Origin: Roseovarius sp. MMSF_3281
Lineage (GTDB): Bacteria; Pseudomonadota; Alphaproteobacteria; Rhodobacterales; Rhodobacteraceae
DNA: 64,000 bases
Assembly (NCBI RefSeq): GCF_030733685.1
Contig: NZ_JASHIM010000003.1
Coordinates: forward strand, 124,001-188,000
Direction of reading: 5' to 3'
The notes under the pieces are model-generated. The model had not been told where the DNA came from, ran no database searches, and was given only the letters and a program-made list of their open reading frames with translations. Both the position numbers and the translations under genes were made by a program. Positions 55,768 through 64,000 of this stretch are shown here, one piece after another (position 1 is the first letter of the stretch; the number at the start of each line of letters is the position of its first letter).

Positions 55768-55789
55768 CGGACAGGCGCAAAAATTACGC

Positions 55790-55993
55790 ATGTTCAAGGA
55801 TGGCAGAAAAATCGGTTCAATGGCAAACAAACGCAGGACTTCCCGCTTGGAGCAACAAATAGACGATAACCTTCGGCGCGTCTACGCCGACACGGCGAAC
55901 GAACCCTTGCCCGAGCGGTTCACGCAGTTGCTCGATAGATTGCGCGATCAAGAACAAGACAAATCCGACAAGTCGTCGGAGGATGACGCGTGA
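55790..55993 (+). CDS. nepR: Anti-sigma factor NepR
   Basis: A 67-residue NepR: core EQQIDDNLRRVYADTANEPL followed by PERFTQLLDRLRDQ. It sequesters EcfG until bound by phosphorylated PhyR. ATG 55790 is taken, but ATG 55820 (ANKRRTSRLEQQ) is possible; neither has a strong ribosome site. Its TGA overlaps the GTG start of ecfG (GTGA). Confidence 0.93.
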   Translation: MFKDGRKIGSMANKRRTSRLEQQIDDNLRRVYADTANEPLPERFTQLLDRLRDQEQDKSDKSSEDDA

Positions 55994-56544
55994 CCAAATC
56001 CACAGATCCTAAAGAAGAAATTGTTGAGCATTTGCCAGCCATGCGCGCCTTCGCCATGAGCCTGACACATAACTCTGCCACGGCCGACGACCTGGTTCAG
56101 GATGCGATCGTGAAGGCATGGGGCAATCTCGACAAGTTCCAGCCCGGTACCAATTTGCGGGCCTGGCTTTTCACGATCCTGCGGAACACATATTATTCGC
56201 TCTACCGCAAGCGCCGCCGCGAGGTAGAAGACCCCGATGGAACGATGGCCGGGCAAATGTCGGAAAAACCCGAACACGATGGCCACCTTGCGATGACTGA
56301 TTTCCGCCAGGCCTTCGCGAAACTGACGGACGAACAGCGCGAAGTTCTGGTTCTGGTCGGGGCCGAAGGATTCAGCTACGAAGATGCCGCTGAAATGTGC
56401 GGATGTGCTGTCGGGACCATCAAAAGCCGCACCAACCGCGCCCGCAAACGCCTTGCTGAATTGATGCAGATTGACGACGACGATGAACTCGAAATGACGG
56501 ATGCCGCCACCATGGCCGTCGTTCAAGGCACCTCTTCTGCATGA
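55990..56544 (+). CDS. ecfG: General stress sigma factor EcfG
   Basis: A 184-residue ECF sigma factor. Region 2 includes [18 protein letters not shown] and [15 protein letters not shown]; region 4 includes [22 protein letters not shown] and [18 protein letters not shown]. The start is GTG, overlapping nepR, which enforces balanced synthesis with its anti-sigma factor. It is followed after an ATGA overlap by the kinase gene. It should recognise the GGAAC-N16/17-nGTT promoters found around it, including its own. Confidence 0.95.
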   Translation: MTKSTDPKEEIVEHLPAMRAFAMSLTHNSATADDLVQDAIVKAWGNLDKFQPGTNLRAWLFTILRNTYYSLYRKRRREVEDPDGTMAGQMSEKPEHDGHLAMTDFRQAFAKLTDEQREVLVLVGAEGFSYEDAAEMCGCAVGTIKSRTNRARKRLAELMQIDDDDELEMTDAATMAVVQGTSSA

Positions 56545-58283
56545 CAACACCACCCGCTCCACCGCGGCGCAGACTGCGGCCGGGATTGGCGATACAGCTC
56601 GCCTTCGTCCTTAGCATGGCGATACTTCCGCTCGGCCTGATCTCGGTTTACCAAACCAACAAGGTTTTGGAGGACCGCAAGGAACAGTCCAAGGCCGCCC
56701 TCTTGGAACGCACCCAAGAGGCCGCTTCCGAAAGCCGCGAATTGATCCGCGCGGCCGTGGGGGCAGCCGAAACTCTTGCCGTGCAAATGCCGACATTACT
56801 GTCCCAGGCCGAAACCTGCGCAACCATTATGTCAAAGCTCGTCGAGCGCTCCGAAAGCTTTGCTTTCGCCGGTTACCGGGACAATGAACAAGGCGTTATC
56901 TGTGCCTCCGAACAATTCGGCACCGACGACGGCAACAAACTGGATGCCCTGCCGGCGCTCGAAAAGAACCAACAGGAAGTTCTTATGCTGCCGCTGGAAT
57001 TTCTTGGCGGCATCGCAACCTTTAGCGTAACAGTGCCCGTCGTCGAACAGGGCCGCTTTCTCGGGACAGTCTGGATCGTGGTCCCCGTTTCGGCGCTCAA
57101 TAGCGCGCTGTCGCGCACCGGTGAAAACGTCGATCTCGTCCTGTTTCAAAACCAAGGCGAAATCATCGCGACCGAAGATTTTTCCGAAGAGCGGCGCTCG
57201 GTCCTGCCAGCCGACATGAACCTTCAAGATCTCGCCATCATCGGGCGTCAGACCTTTCGCACCCAGAACCGCGAGGGCCAGCAACGCGATTTCGCAGTCT
57301 CCGCCATCCTCAATGACCGCGTCTTCGCCTTGGGAAGCTGGATGCCCCAGGGCCAGGGTATCGCCCTGCCCGCCTATCAACACCTTTTGGCCCTGTACTT
57401 CCCTATCGCGATCTGGATCATCGCCATCATCGCGGCCTATGTCGGGGTGCACCGTCTGGTCATCCGGCATCTCCGGCGGCTTCGCCTGTGGATGCGCGCC
57501 TATGCCAGTGACAGCGGCGCCAACCTCGACAAGGCCCGCCTCAGGGGGGCACCCGAAGAAATCGAAGTGCTTGCCGAAACCCTGCGCGCCATGACCCGCC
57601 GCCTGTCCGAACAGGATCGCCGCCGCGAAGAGGACCTGCAGGAAAAAACCGTCCTTCTGCGCGAGGTCCACCACCGGGTCAAGAACAACCTGCAACTGAT
57701 CTCCAGCATGATGAACATGCAAATCCGCGCCACGGATAGCGACGAGGCCAAGAATGTCCTGCGCCGGGTGCAGGATCGGGTCATGGCCCTTTCGGCCATT
57801 CACCGCTACCTCTACCTTGCGCGCAAACTGTCGATGCTGCGTGCCGATAAGCTACTCGAAGAGATCATCCAGCAACTCGTGATCGTCGGCACACTGGAAG
57901 AATCCGACCAGAAAATCAGTGTCTCGACCCAACTCGACAAGGTGGAAATCAATCCGGACCAATCCGTGCCGCTTTCGCTTTTGGCCACCGAGGCGGCGAT
58001 GAACGCGGTCAAATACTGCGGCGTGACCTCCGAAGGGGAAGCATGGGTAAACATCGCCCTGAAACTTCAAGAAAACGGCGACCTTTGCCTAAGCATCGTC
58101 AATTCCTGCGCACAGGCCGACAACCCGGAGACCCGGATCGAAAGCTCTGGCCTCGGCTCGCGCCTCATTCGCTCCTTTGCCACGCAGTTGAACGGCACAC
58201 TCGAAACCAGGGACTTGCCCAACCGCTACGAGCTTCACGTGGTTTTCCCCTTGGCATGGCATGACGACTCCAGCGACGATTGA
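56541..58283 (+). CDS. HisKA_2-type membrane sensor kinase, probable PhyR kinase
   Basis: A 580-residue kinase: a transmembrane helix at about 16-38, a periplasmic sensor domain of about 240 residues, a second helix at about 281-303, a HAMP-like linker, then the HisKA_2 dimerisation motif [15 protein letters not shown] (His377/His378) and an ATPase domain with [11 protein letters not shown] and SSGLGSRLI. This kinase class phosphorylates PhyR in related bacteria. Co-transcription with nepR-ecfG supports that role here. The signal is unknown. Confidence 0.92.
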   Translation: MTTPPAPPRRRLRPGLAIQLAFVLSMAILPLGLISVYQTNKVLEDRKEQSKAALLERTQEAASESRELIRAAVGAAETLAVQMPTLLSQAETCATIMSKLVERSESFAFAGYRDNEQGVICASEQFGTDDGNKLDALPALEKNQQEVLMLPLEFLGGIATFSVTVPVVEQGRFLGTVWIVVPVSALNSALSRTGENVDLVLFQNQGEIIATEDFSEERRSVLPADMNLQDLAIIGRQTFRTQNREGQQRDFAVSAILNDRVFALGSWMPQGQGIALPAYQHLLALYFPIAIWIIAIIAAYVGVHRLVIRHLRRLRLWMRAYASDSGANLDKARLRGAPEEIEVLAETLRAMTRRLSEQDRRREEDLQEKTVLLREVHHRVKNNLQLISSMMNMQIRATDSDEAKNVLRRVQDRVMALSAIHRYLYLARKLSMLRADKLLEEIIQQLVIVGTLEESDQKISVSTQLDKVEINPDQSVPLSLLATEAAMNAVKYCGVTSEGEAWVNIALKLQENGDLCLSIVNSCAQADNPETRIESSGLGSRLIRSFATQLNGTLETRDLPNRYELHVVFPLAWHDDSSDD

Positions 58284-58295
58284 TGTGATTTTCGC

Positions 58296-58320
58296 GGAAC
58301 CTTCGCGCGCGTTGCACGTT
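58296..58320 (+). promoter_or_regulatory. Sigma-EcfG promoter of the entericidin-like gene
   Basis: GGAAC (58296-58300), 16 bases, CGTT (58317-58320): an exact match, ending 30 bases before the ATG. Confidence 0.8.
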
Positions 58321-58350
58321 GAACCAACAGCAACAATTGTGGAGGTTCCC

Positions 58351-58491
58351 ATGCTACGCACTCGTATTTCCCTACTTTCGCTTTTGGCCTTTGCCTTCGT
58401 TTCCGCATGCGAGACGATTGAAGGCGCGGGCCAAGACATCGAAAACGCCGGCGAGTCGATTTCCGACACCGCTGAAGAGGCCGACAGCTAA
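58351..58491 (+). CDS. Entericidin-like small lipoprotein
   Basis: A 46-residue lipoprotein precursor: LRTRISLLSLLAFAFVSAC with a lipobox ending at Cys20, then ETIEGAGQDIENAGESISD. This is the layout of the entericidin EcnA/EcnB family, bacteriolytic or membrane-stress lipoproteins under stress sigma control in enterics. GGAGG precedes the ATG. Confidence 0.88.
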   Translation: MLRTRISLLSLLAFAFVSACETIEGAGQDIENAGESISDTAEEADS

Positions 58492-58550
58492 GGTCAGGCC
58501 CTGCCCGAAGGTGCGCTTCGGGCAGCCATCTCATGGGAAGATCCATCGCT

Positions 58551-58736
58551 ATGCCCGCAAAATCCGAAGCCCAACAAAAGGCAGCCGGGGCCGCGCTCGC
58601 CGCCAAGCGCGGCGAGACCGGCGTGTCGGACCTGCAAGGCGCCGCAAAGGGGATGTACGACAGCCTGACCGAGGAAGAACTCGAAAAGCTGGCGTCAACC
58701 TCGCATGACGATATTCCCGAAAACAAAAGCAATTAG
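58551..58736 (+). CDS. DUF3008 family protein
   Basis: A 61-residue basic protein beginning MPAKSEAQQKAAGAALAAKR and ending in the family's LASTSHDDIPE region. Its function is unknown. The ATG at 58551 matches the family start; an ATG six codons earlier (58533) is less likely. It probably shares the transcript of the entericidin-like gene. Confidence 0.85.
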   Translation: MPAKSEAQQKAAGAALAAKRGETGVSDLQGAAKGMYDSLTEEELEKLASTSHDDIPENKSN

Positions 58737-58767
58737 GGTCTGGGCGGATCTGCATTTGTCAGGCCGC

Positions 58768-58885
58768 CTAAAGCGTTTCGCGAAAAACCTGAATCACAGA
58801 TTTTCGCGAAACGCAGTGCTCGGCTCAATCGTGGCACGCGTTCCGCCTTTCGCTGATGCCTCAGGTTAAAGGCGGAACGCTTTAG
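58768..58885. repeat. Composite palindromic element with 10-bp terminal inverted repeats
   Basis: Outer ends CTAAAGCGTT (58768-58777) and AACGCTTTAG (58876-58885) are perfect inverted repeats. Inside are two hairpins: a 14-bp stem GCGTTTCGCGAAAA / TTTTCGCGAAACGC (58773-58786, 58801-58814) and a 13-bp stem GCGTTCCGCCTTT / AAAGGCGGAACGC (58838-58850, 58868-58880). It has the look of a small non-autonomous mobile element. The exoD stop codon lies in its right end. Confidence 0.7.
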
Positions 58886-59466
58886 AACAACACGACAAGA
58901 CCCCCGGCAATGGCCGCTGCAACAAGCAGCCCGATCATGACCAACAGGCCGTCGCCCATGAATATACCGGTCGTAAGAACCGCGATGATCGCTCCGGCAA
59001 TGGACGATGAAAACGGGATTACTTCCAACACCGGCATGATCGCCCCAAGGCCAAAGCAAATCCCTTGCGGAAATCGCACCACGGGCGGCGTTACCAGTCC
59101 GTGAAGCCTCCTTTGGGTCACCCGGTCCAAGCACCGCACGGGCCGCATCAGCCATGACATGCCTTTGCGCGCCTTATGTGTTGCGACGCTTGCCCGACGC
59201 ACCCATCCCGGCAACCAAAGCTTTGGACGTTCCATCATTTGCTGAAGGCTGACGATGGCGATCATGAGACCGCAGACAGTGGTAAACCCCGGCACCCCGC
59301 TCAGCGGTGAGACCAACGCCAAAGCCGGCAACAGGACAAGCGGCGTATAACTGGCAACACCCAGCGCCTCGACCAGTTCACCAATGCTCATCGTGTCGCC
59401 GTTCAACGCGCGCTGCGCGTCACGAAGGACATCACTCGCCGTTTGAGGATGAACTGTGGCTGTCAA
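58882..59466 (-). CDS. ExoD family membrane protein
   Basis: A 194-residue membrane protein of the ExoD family (SIGELVEALGVASYTPLVLLPALALVSPLSGVPG). It has four or so helices in a Gly-rich core (FGLGAIMPVLEVIPFSSSIAGAI). Rhizobial exoD mutants are exopolysaccharide- and alkali-sensitive; the molecular role is unclear. The start is taken at TTG 59466 with GGAG six bases upstream, because the longer frame to 59505 would run into the promoter element. It ends inside the composite repeat. Confidence 0.82.
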   Translation of the reverse strand: MTATVHPQTASDVLRDAQRALNGDTMSIGELVEALGVASYTPLVLLPALALVSPLSGVPGFTTVCGLMIAIVSLQQMMERPKLWLPGWVRRASVATHKARKGMSWLMRPVRCLDRVTQRRLHGLVTPPVVRFPQGICFGLGAIMPVLEVIPFSSSIAGAIIAVLTTGIFMGDGLLVMIGLLVAAAIAGGLVVLF

Positions 59467-59503
59467 AGAAAACTCCGGTCGGCTTGGAACGTCATCCTTG
59501 CAC

Positions 59504-59528
59504 AACGCCTTCGCCGCAGATTGGTTCC
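59504..59528 (-). promoter_or_regulatory. Sigma-EcfG promoter of exoD
   Basis: On the minus strand GGAAC (59528-59524), 16 bases, CGTT (59507-59504). Transcription would start near 59497. Confidence 0.75.
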
Positions 59529-59569
59529 CCCGCCCGTCTCCGCGTCACATAATGGGTCCACGGCAAAAC

Positions 59570-59604
59570 GTACAAAACTCGCGTACAAAACGTACGTTTC
59601 GTAC
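59570..59604. promoter_or_regulatory. Operator-like palindrome upstream of exoD
   Basis: A 22-bp near-perfect palindrome (59583-59604; 10 of 11 pairs) reads GTACAAAACGT / ACGTTTCGTAC, and a further GTACAAAA copy begins at 59570. This is typical of a dimeric regulator's site, for example TetR-type. It lies between the nadE stop and the exoD promoter. Confidence 0.5.
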
Positions 59605-59644
59605 AGAACGCCTTGTTGACGGAATCGGGCCGTGGCGACCGACC

Positions 59645-61309
59645 TCACCTTCCATCCCGCCACCGATTGACGATCGGATACCGTCGGTCCAACCAAAACG
59701 CCCTCTTTGACAACCGCGTTCCCGGCGCTGACTGAAAGCGTTTGTATTCAGAGATATAAAGTAGATGTTCCACCCGCCTAGCGTCATCCCGATCATAGCC
59801 TGCGGCCACGCAATCGGCGATACTGCCATCCTGGTCCACGAGAATTTCAAGGATTCCATCCAGCACTGCATATTCGGGCAGGCTGTCCTGGTCTTTCTGG
59901 TCCGGGGCCAGTTCGGCACTTGGCGGGCGGTCGATAATCCGCTGTGGGATGACCTCCCCCACGGGGCCATGCATCCAGTCCCGGTGCTGTTCATTGCGCC
60001 AGCGACAAGTCTCGAAAACGCGGGTTTTATACATGTCTTTCAATGGGTTATATCCGCCCGACATATCACCGTAAATGGTCGCGTAGCCCACGGCGACCTC
60101 GGATTTGTTACCCGTCGTCAGCAGCATTTCCCCGAACTTGTTGCTTAGCGCCATAAGCAGCAGGCCGCGAAGACGCGACTGGATATTCTCTTCGGTGACA
60201 TCAGGTTCGGTACCCTCAAAAAGCGGTGCAAGCGTGTTCGTAATCGCCTGCCGTCCTTCGGCAATCGGCACGAAGTCATAGCGACAACCAAGGTTTTCCG
60301 CCAAGGCCTGGGCATCCTTCAGCGAAATATCGGCGGTGTACTCCGAGGGCAGCATTACACAGCGCACATTCTGCGCGCCCAATGCATCCACCGCCACCGT
60401 GGCCACCAGCGCCGAGTCGATACCGCCCGATAACCCCAGCAAAACCTTGGAAAATCCGGTTTTGCGCATGTAATCCCGCAGCGCCAGAACCATGGCGTGA
60501 TAGTCCTGCTCATGGGCATCAGGGACGGAGGCAAGATTGCCTTTTTCGATGCGCCACCCCTCGGGTCCACGCTCCATAACAAGATGCGCGACCCCCTCTT
60601 CCATCAAGGGCATTTGCAAGGCCAATTCACCACCGGGGTTCACGGCGAAGGTCCCGCCATCGAACACCTGGTCATCCTGCCCGCCCACGAGGTTGAGGTA
60701 AATCAGCGGCAAACCGGTCTCGATCACCCGTGCCACCATTAACTGATGCCGCACCGCGAGTTTGTCACGGTAATAGGGTGAACCATTTGGAACCAAAAGA
60801 AACTCCGCGCCGGTTTCCGCCAGGGTTTCGGACACGTCCTCGTACCAGCTATCCTCACATATGGGTGAGCCGATCCGCACACCATCCACTGTGTAAGGTC
60901 CGTTCACGGGGCCGGATTCATACAGGCGTTCTTCGTCGAACACGGTTTCATTGGGCAAGTGATGCTTGAGTACCCGGGCGGTGATTTCACCGCCCTTGAG
61001 GATGTAATAAGCGTTATAAAGATCCACGCCTTCCAAGGCTGGGCCACCGATACCAAGCGCCGGACCATCGGCACAGTCCTGCGCCAAAGCCTCGATCGCG
61101 GCAATCGCTTCTTGATGAAAAGCAGGTTTTAAAACAAGATCTTGGGTGTTGTATCCGGTGATGAACATCTCGGGAAGCGCAACCAGATTAGCCCCTGCTT
61201 TCCTACCAGCCTCCCAAGCCGAGCGCGCCTGTTCCGCGTTACCGCCGATATCCCCCACCGTCGGATTCAGCTGTGCCAGTGTCAGACGAAAGCGATCAGA
61301 CATGCCCAT
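59645..61309 (-). CDS. nadE: Glutamine-dependent NAD+ synthetase
   Basis: A 554-residue enzyme that amidates nicotinic acid adenine dinucleotide to NAD+. The N-terminal nitrilase-type glutaminase domain shows the Glu-Lys-Cys triad (ALPEMFITGYN, VLKHHLPN, SPICEDSWYED). The C-terminal synthetase domain has the P-loop LSGGIDSALVATVAVDALG and VGYATIYGDMSGGYNPLKD. The start may be ATG 61309 or 61303. Long enough to be complete. It is monocistronic. Confidence 0.96.
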   Translation of the reverse strand: MGMSDRFRLTLAQLNPTVGDIGGNAEQARSAWEAGRKAGANLVALPEMFITGYNTQDLVLKPAFHQEAIAAIEALAQDCADGPALGIGGPALEGVDLYNAYYILKGGEITARVLKHHLPNETVFDEERLYESGPVNGPYTVDGVRIGSPICEDSWYEDVSETLAETGAEFLLVPNGSPYYRDKLAVRHQLMVARVIETGLPLIYLNLVGGQDDQVFDGGTFAVNPGGELALQMPLMEEGVAHLVMERGPEGWRIEKGNLASVPDAHEQDYHAMVLALRDYMRKTGFSKVLLGLSGGIDSALVATVAVDALGAQNVRCVMLPSEYTADISLKDAQALAENLGCRYDFVPIAEGRQAITNTLAPLFEGTEPDVTEENIQSRLRGLLLMALSNKFGEMLLTTGNKSEVAVGYATIYGDMSGGYNPLKDMYKTRVFETCRWRNEQHRDWMHGPVGEVIPQRIIDRPPSAELAPDQKDQDSLPEYAVLDGILEILVDQDGSIADCVAAGYDRDDARRVEHLLYISEYKRFQSAPGTRLSKRAFWLDRRYPIVNRWRDGR

Positions 61310-61458
61310 ACCCCCGCGGTTGCATTCTGCGCCAGATTTAGCAGATCGTCGCGCAAGGGAAAGCCGATTTACCCAAAACCCGTTGTCAGCCCCGCGTACC
61401 TCCTTTAAATTTCCATTGACCCGCCATATGGGGCGTGCCGGGGTATTGAGGGCAGTTT

Positions 61459-62889
61459 ATGACGAAATCGCTGATAACTTCCGCCATTCTTGGGATATCA
61501 CTTGCCAGTTTTGCCGCCGCGCAAGACGGCGAGGTGCAGACCAAACAATATGACGATGGCGGGGTCTATGAAGGCACCTTCAAAAATGGCCTGCAACATG
61601 GCACGGGCACTTATACGCTCCCCAATGGCTATGAGTATGTGGGCGAGTGGGTCAATGGCGAAATCAAGGGCAAGGGCATCGCACGCTTCCCCAATGGTTC
61701 GGTCTATGAAGGCGAGTTCGAAAAGGGCAAACCCAACGGTGTTGGCAAGATCGTATTCACCGATGGCGGCACCTATGAGGGGACTTGGGCCGATGGCAAG
61801 ATCACCGGACAGGGCGTTGCCGTCTATGCCAACGGCACCCGCTACGAAGGTGGTTTTCGAAACGCGATGCACCACGGCCAAGGCCGCATGGAAAGCGCGG
61901 GCGGCTATGTTTACGAAGGCGAATGGGTCAATGGCGTAAAAGAAGGTCAAGCCACGATCACCTACCCTGATGAGGCGGTTTACGAAGGCGCCGTGCAACG
62001 CGGCGCACGGCATGGCGAAGGTAAGCTGACCATGCCCGATGGCCTGATCTATGAAGGCCTGTGGAAAGACGGCCAGATCGACGGCGAAGGGCGTTTGACC
62101 CAACCCAATGGCGATGTCTACGAAGGACAGCTTGTCAGCGGACGGCGCGAGGGCAAGGGCACTGTGACTTACGAGAACGGCGATGTTTACAAGGGCGACT
62201 TTGAGGATGACCGCCGCCACGGTCAGGGCGTATTCACCGGGGTCGATGGATACCGATACGAAGGGTCATGGGTCGCGGGTAAAATCTCGGGTCAGGGCAA
62301 GGTAACCTACCCCGATGGGTCGGTCTATGAAGGCGAATTTCGCGATGATCTGGCCAATGGCCAAGGCATGATCACCTATCCCGATGGCTCCACCTATGAA
62401 GGGGAATGGAGCGGTGGTGTCATTGATGGCCAAGGCAAGGCAACTTATCCAAATGGCCTTGTCTATGAAGGGGAGTTCGAGAATGCCAAGAACCACGGCT
62501 ATGGCGTGATGACCTATGCCGATGGCTATCGCTATGAAGGCGAGTGGCAGGATGGGCAACGCCACGGCCAAGGCACGGCCACTTATCCTGACGGCACGAT
62601 TTATGAAGGGCAGTTCGCCAATGGGCAGCGCCACGGGCAGGGCAAGATCACCATGCCGGATGGCTTTACCTACGAAGGCGAGTGGCAGCAGGGCGAGATT
62701 TCGGGGCAAGGTGTGGCCACTTACGTCAACGGCGACGTCTATGAAGGCACCTTTCTGAACGGCAAGCGTCAGGGGGAAGGCACAATGCGCTATTCCACCG
62801 GCGAAGAAGCCACGGGCCGCTGGCAAGATGGGGCCTTGGCCGAAGCCACGAGTACCAGTGAGGACGCCACCACCGACACCACTGAATAA
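61459..62889 (+). CDS. Secreted MORN-repeat protein
   Basis: A 476-residue protein: a signal peptide (TKSLITSAILGISLASFAAA), then from about residue 34 to 455 eighteen 23-residue MORN repeats of the type YEGEW-NG-HGQGT-YPDG, a last degenerate one (EATGRWQDG), and a Thr/Glu-rich tail. The repeats should stack into a long beta-hairpin rod. MORN arrays mediate membrane or protein contact in eukaryotes and some bacteria. Exported, they could scaffold the periplasm or surface. No partner gene is adjacent. Confidence 0.9.
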   Translation: MTKSLITSAILGISLASFAAAQDGEVQTKQYDDGGVYEGTFKNGLQHGTGTYTLPNGYEYVGEWVNGEIKGKGIARFPNGSVYEGEFEKGKPNGVGKIVFTDGGTYEGTWADGKITGQGVAVYANGTRYEGGFRNAMHHGQGRMESAGGYVYEGEWVNGVKEGQATITYPDEAVYEGAVQRGARHGEGKLTMPDGLIYEGLWKDGQIDGEGRLTQPNGDVYEGQLVSGRREGKGTVTYENGDVYKGDFEDDRRHGQGVFTGVDGYRYEGSWVAGKISGQGKVTYPDGSVYEGEFRDDLANGQGMITYPDGSTYEGEWSGGVIDGQGKATYPNGLVYEGEFENAKNHGYGVMTYADGYRYEGEWQDGQRHGQGTATYPDGTIYEGQFANGQRHGQGKITMPDGFTYEGEWQQGEISGQGVATYVNGDVYEGTFLNGKRQGEGTMRYSTGEEATGRWQDGALAEATSTSEDATTDTTE

Positions 62890-62891
62890 AC

Positions 62892-62915
62892 AAGGGCCGG
62901 TCGAAACCGGCCCTT
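62892..62915. terminator. Bidirectional terminator between the MORN gene and the acyl-CoA synthetase gene
   Basis: AAGGGCCGGT (62892-62901) pairs with ACCGGCCCTT (62906-62915) around CGAA, with short T-runs on both sides. Confidence 0.75.
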
Positions 62916-62934
62916 TGTAGTTTAGTGTCTGGGT

Positions 62935-64000
62935 CTATTCCTCGATCTGGGCATCTTCCAGCCACTCCCAAGGCCGCACGAACTGCCCCAATATATCTGA
63001 TACGGCGCTGTCTTCGACATCCCCCGTCTTTTCAACCAAGGCGACCAAGCCGCGTTTCTTGGTATCGGCCACGCTGACAACGCGGGCATTAACCCCGGCC
63101 TCTTCAAGAGCGGCGTTGTAGATGCGGGAGATGGCGCGTTTGCGCAGATCGGGCTTGAAGACCTTGCCCACGGCGGTCTTGGGCAATTCGTCCATAACCT
63201 CGACGAACTTCGGCACGGCTGCGCGCTCGTGGACATGCACCTTGCAATGCTCGCGCAACTCCTCGCCGGTGACGGTGCCGCCTTCCACCAGTTCCACATA
63301 TGCGCAAGGGATTTCGCCGGCATGCGCGTCGGGCTGTCCAATTGCGCCCGCCATGGCCACATCGTGATGCGCCATAAGCGCCTCTTCGATATCAGCGGGG
63401 TCGATATTGTGGCCACCGCGAATGATCAAGTCCTTGGCGCGACCTGTGATCCAGAGGTATCCATCCGGGTCGATCCGGCCCAAATCGCCGGTGCGCAGGT
63501 GGGTACCATAGTGGTAGAGATCATGGTTTTTCTCAGCCTCGGTATAGGTGTTACCCGCAAAAACCCCGGGATTTGAAATGCAGATTTCGCCCACCTCATC
63601 GGCGGCACATTCCACGGGGTTGCCATCCGGCCCGACATTAATGATGCGAATATCAGTATAGGGAAACGGAACACCGACCGACCCGACTTTTTTCTCCCCT
63701 TCCGGCGGATTACAAGAAACAAGACAGGTGGCCTCGGTCAGTCCATATCCTTCGATCACGGTCATGCCGGTTGCGCTTTCGAACCGTTTGAACAACTCCA
63801 AAGGCATGGGCGCCGAGCCGGAAAACGCGTTCTTCACAGTGGAAATATCGGCATCCACCGAACGCTGCATCAGCGCCGAAACCGCTGTGGGCACGGTAAT
63901 GACAAAGGTGGTTTTCCAACGTTCGAGCAATTTCCAGAAATTGTCGAACACCCCATCCCCGCGATAACCCGCAGGTGTCGGGAACACCACATGCGCGCCC
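62935..64000 (-). CDS. Acyl-CoA synthetase (AMP-forming), 5' end beyond the window
   Basis: The C-terminal about 355 residues of an adenylate-forming ligase; the frame is open to the right edge. Seen: FSGSAPMPLELF, the A5 motif EGYGLTEATC, the A7 motif LRTGDLGRIDPDGYLWITGR, AKDLIIRGGHNIDP and the late catalytic-lysine motif LPKTAVGKVFKPDLR. The P-loop lies outside. It resembles general acyl-CoA synthetases of Rhodobacterales. Substrate unknown. It is transcribed towards the MORN gene. Confidence 0.92.
   Translation of the reverse strand, partial: GAHVVFPTPAGYRGDGVFDNFWKLLERWKTTFVITVPTAVSALMQRSVDADISTVKNAFSGSAPMPLELFKRFESATGMTVIEGYGLTEATCLVSCNPPEGEKKVGSVGVPFPYTDIRIINVGPDGNPVECAADEVGEICISNPGVFAGNTYTEAEKNHDLYHYGTHLRTGDLGRIDPDGYLWITGRAKDLIIRGGHNIDPADIEEALMAHHDVAMAGAIGQPDAHAGEIPCAYVELVEGGTVTGEELREHCKVHVHERAAVPKFVEVMDELPKTAVGKVFKPDLRKRAISRIYNAALEEAGVNARVVSVADTKKRGLVALVEKTGDVEDSAVSDILGQFVRPWEWLEDAQIEE

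Overview
The window looks like a chromosomal segment of a marine alphaproteobacterium of the order Rhodobacterales (Roseobacter group). The evidence is the high GC content with strong G/C third positions, the hisC-tyrC pair, the PhyR-NepR-EcfG general stress response locus, a saccharopine-type lysine pathway gene pair, Hint_2 and DUF2125 proteins, and a short dispersed palindromic repeat of a type I associate with this group. No prophage, insertion sequence or CRISPR array was seen. Both ends cut through genes: clpA at the left and an acyl-CoA synthetase at the right.

Layout. 1-8.3 kb: the end of clpA, a secreted M23 peptidase, a MotA/MotB-like inner-membrane motor pair with a very long periplasmic coiled coil, a ChaC-like gamma-glutamylcyclotransferase and a DUF2125 protein. 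8.3-18.3 kb: an extensin-like lipoprotein, tyrC and hisC (aromatic amino acid synthesis), a membrane protein, rpsD, a Hint-domain protein, an LpxR-like outer-membrane protein, a divergent pair resembling ectoine-utilisation EutD/DoeA and EutA, a probably frameshifted small gene, and an N-formylglutamate amidohydrolase. 18.4-22 kb: tRNA-Val(GAC), rpmJ, a DUF900 hydrolase and a DadA-like oxidoreductase.

22-33.8 kb: a large minus-strand operon for a branched-chain-amino-acid-type ABC transporter, flanked by two different acyl-CoA ligases. A hybrid histidine kinase and an OmpR-type regulator diverge from it. 33.9-43.3 kb: a dipeptide-type ABC transporter with an M20 peptidase, a gamma-glutamyltransferase-family enzyme and a divergent IclR regulator, which reads as a gamma-glutamyl-peptide or glutathione scavenging unit. 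43.4-49.9 kb: an orphan formate dehydrogenase catalytic subunit, then a phosphatase / glutathione transferase pair followed by two saccharopine-dehydrogenase-family enzymes.

50-59.5 kb is the most striking part. It is a cluster of general-stress genes built around phyR, nepR, ecfG and a HisKA_2 kinase: csbD, a flavin/PNPOx-like protein, MscS, a Crp/Fnr regulator, a degenerate receiver, a YqjE/DUF883 pair, DUF1328, an entericidin-like lipoprotein, DUF3008 and ExoD. By eye I find eight matches to the sigma-EcfG promoter pattern (GGAAC, 16-17 bases, nGTT), nearly all directly upstream of these genes. Two of them are interleaved head to head as an exact dyad between phyR and nepR. The window ends with NAD+ synthetase, a secreted protein made of about 18 MORN repeats, and the partial acyl-CoA synthetase.

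All assignments come from reading motifs and context; no database search or structure prediction was run.
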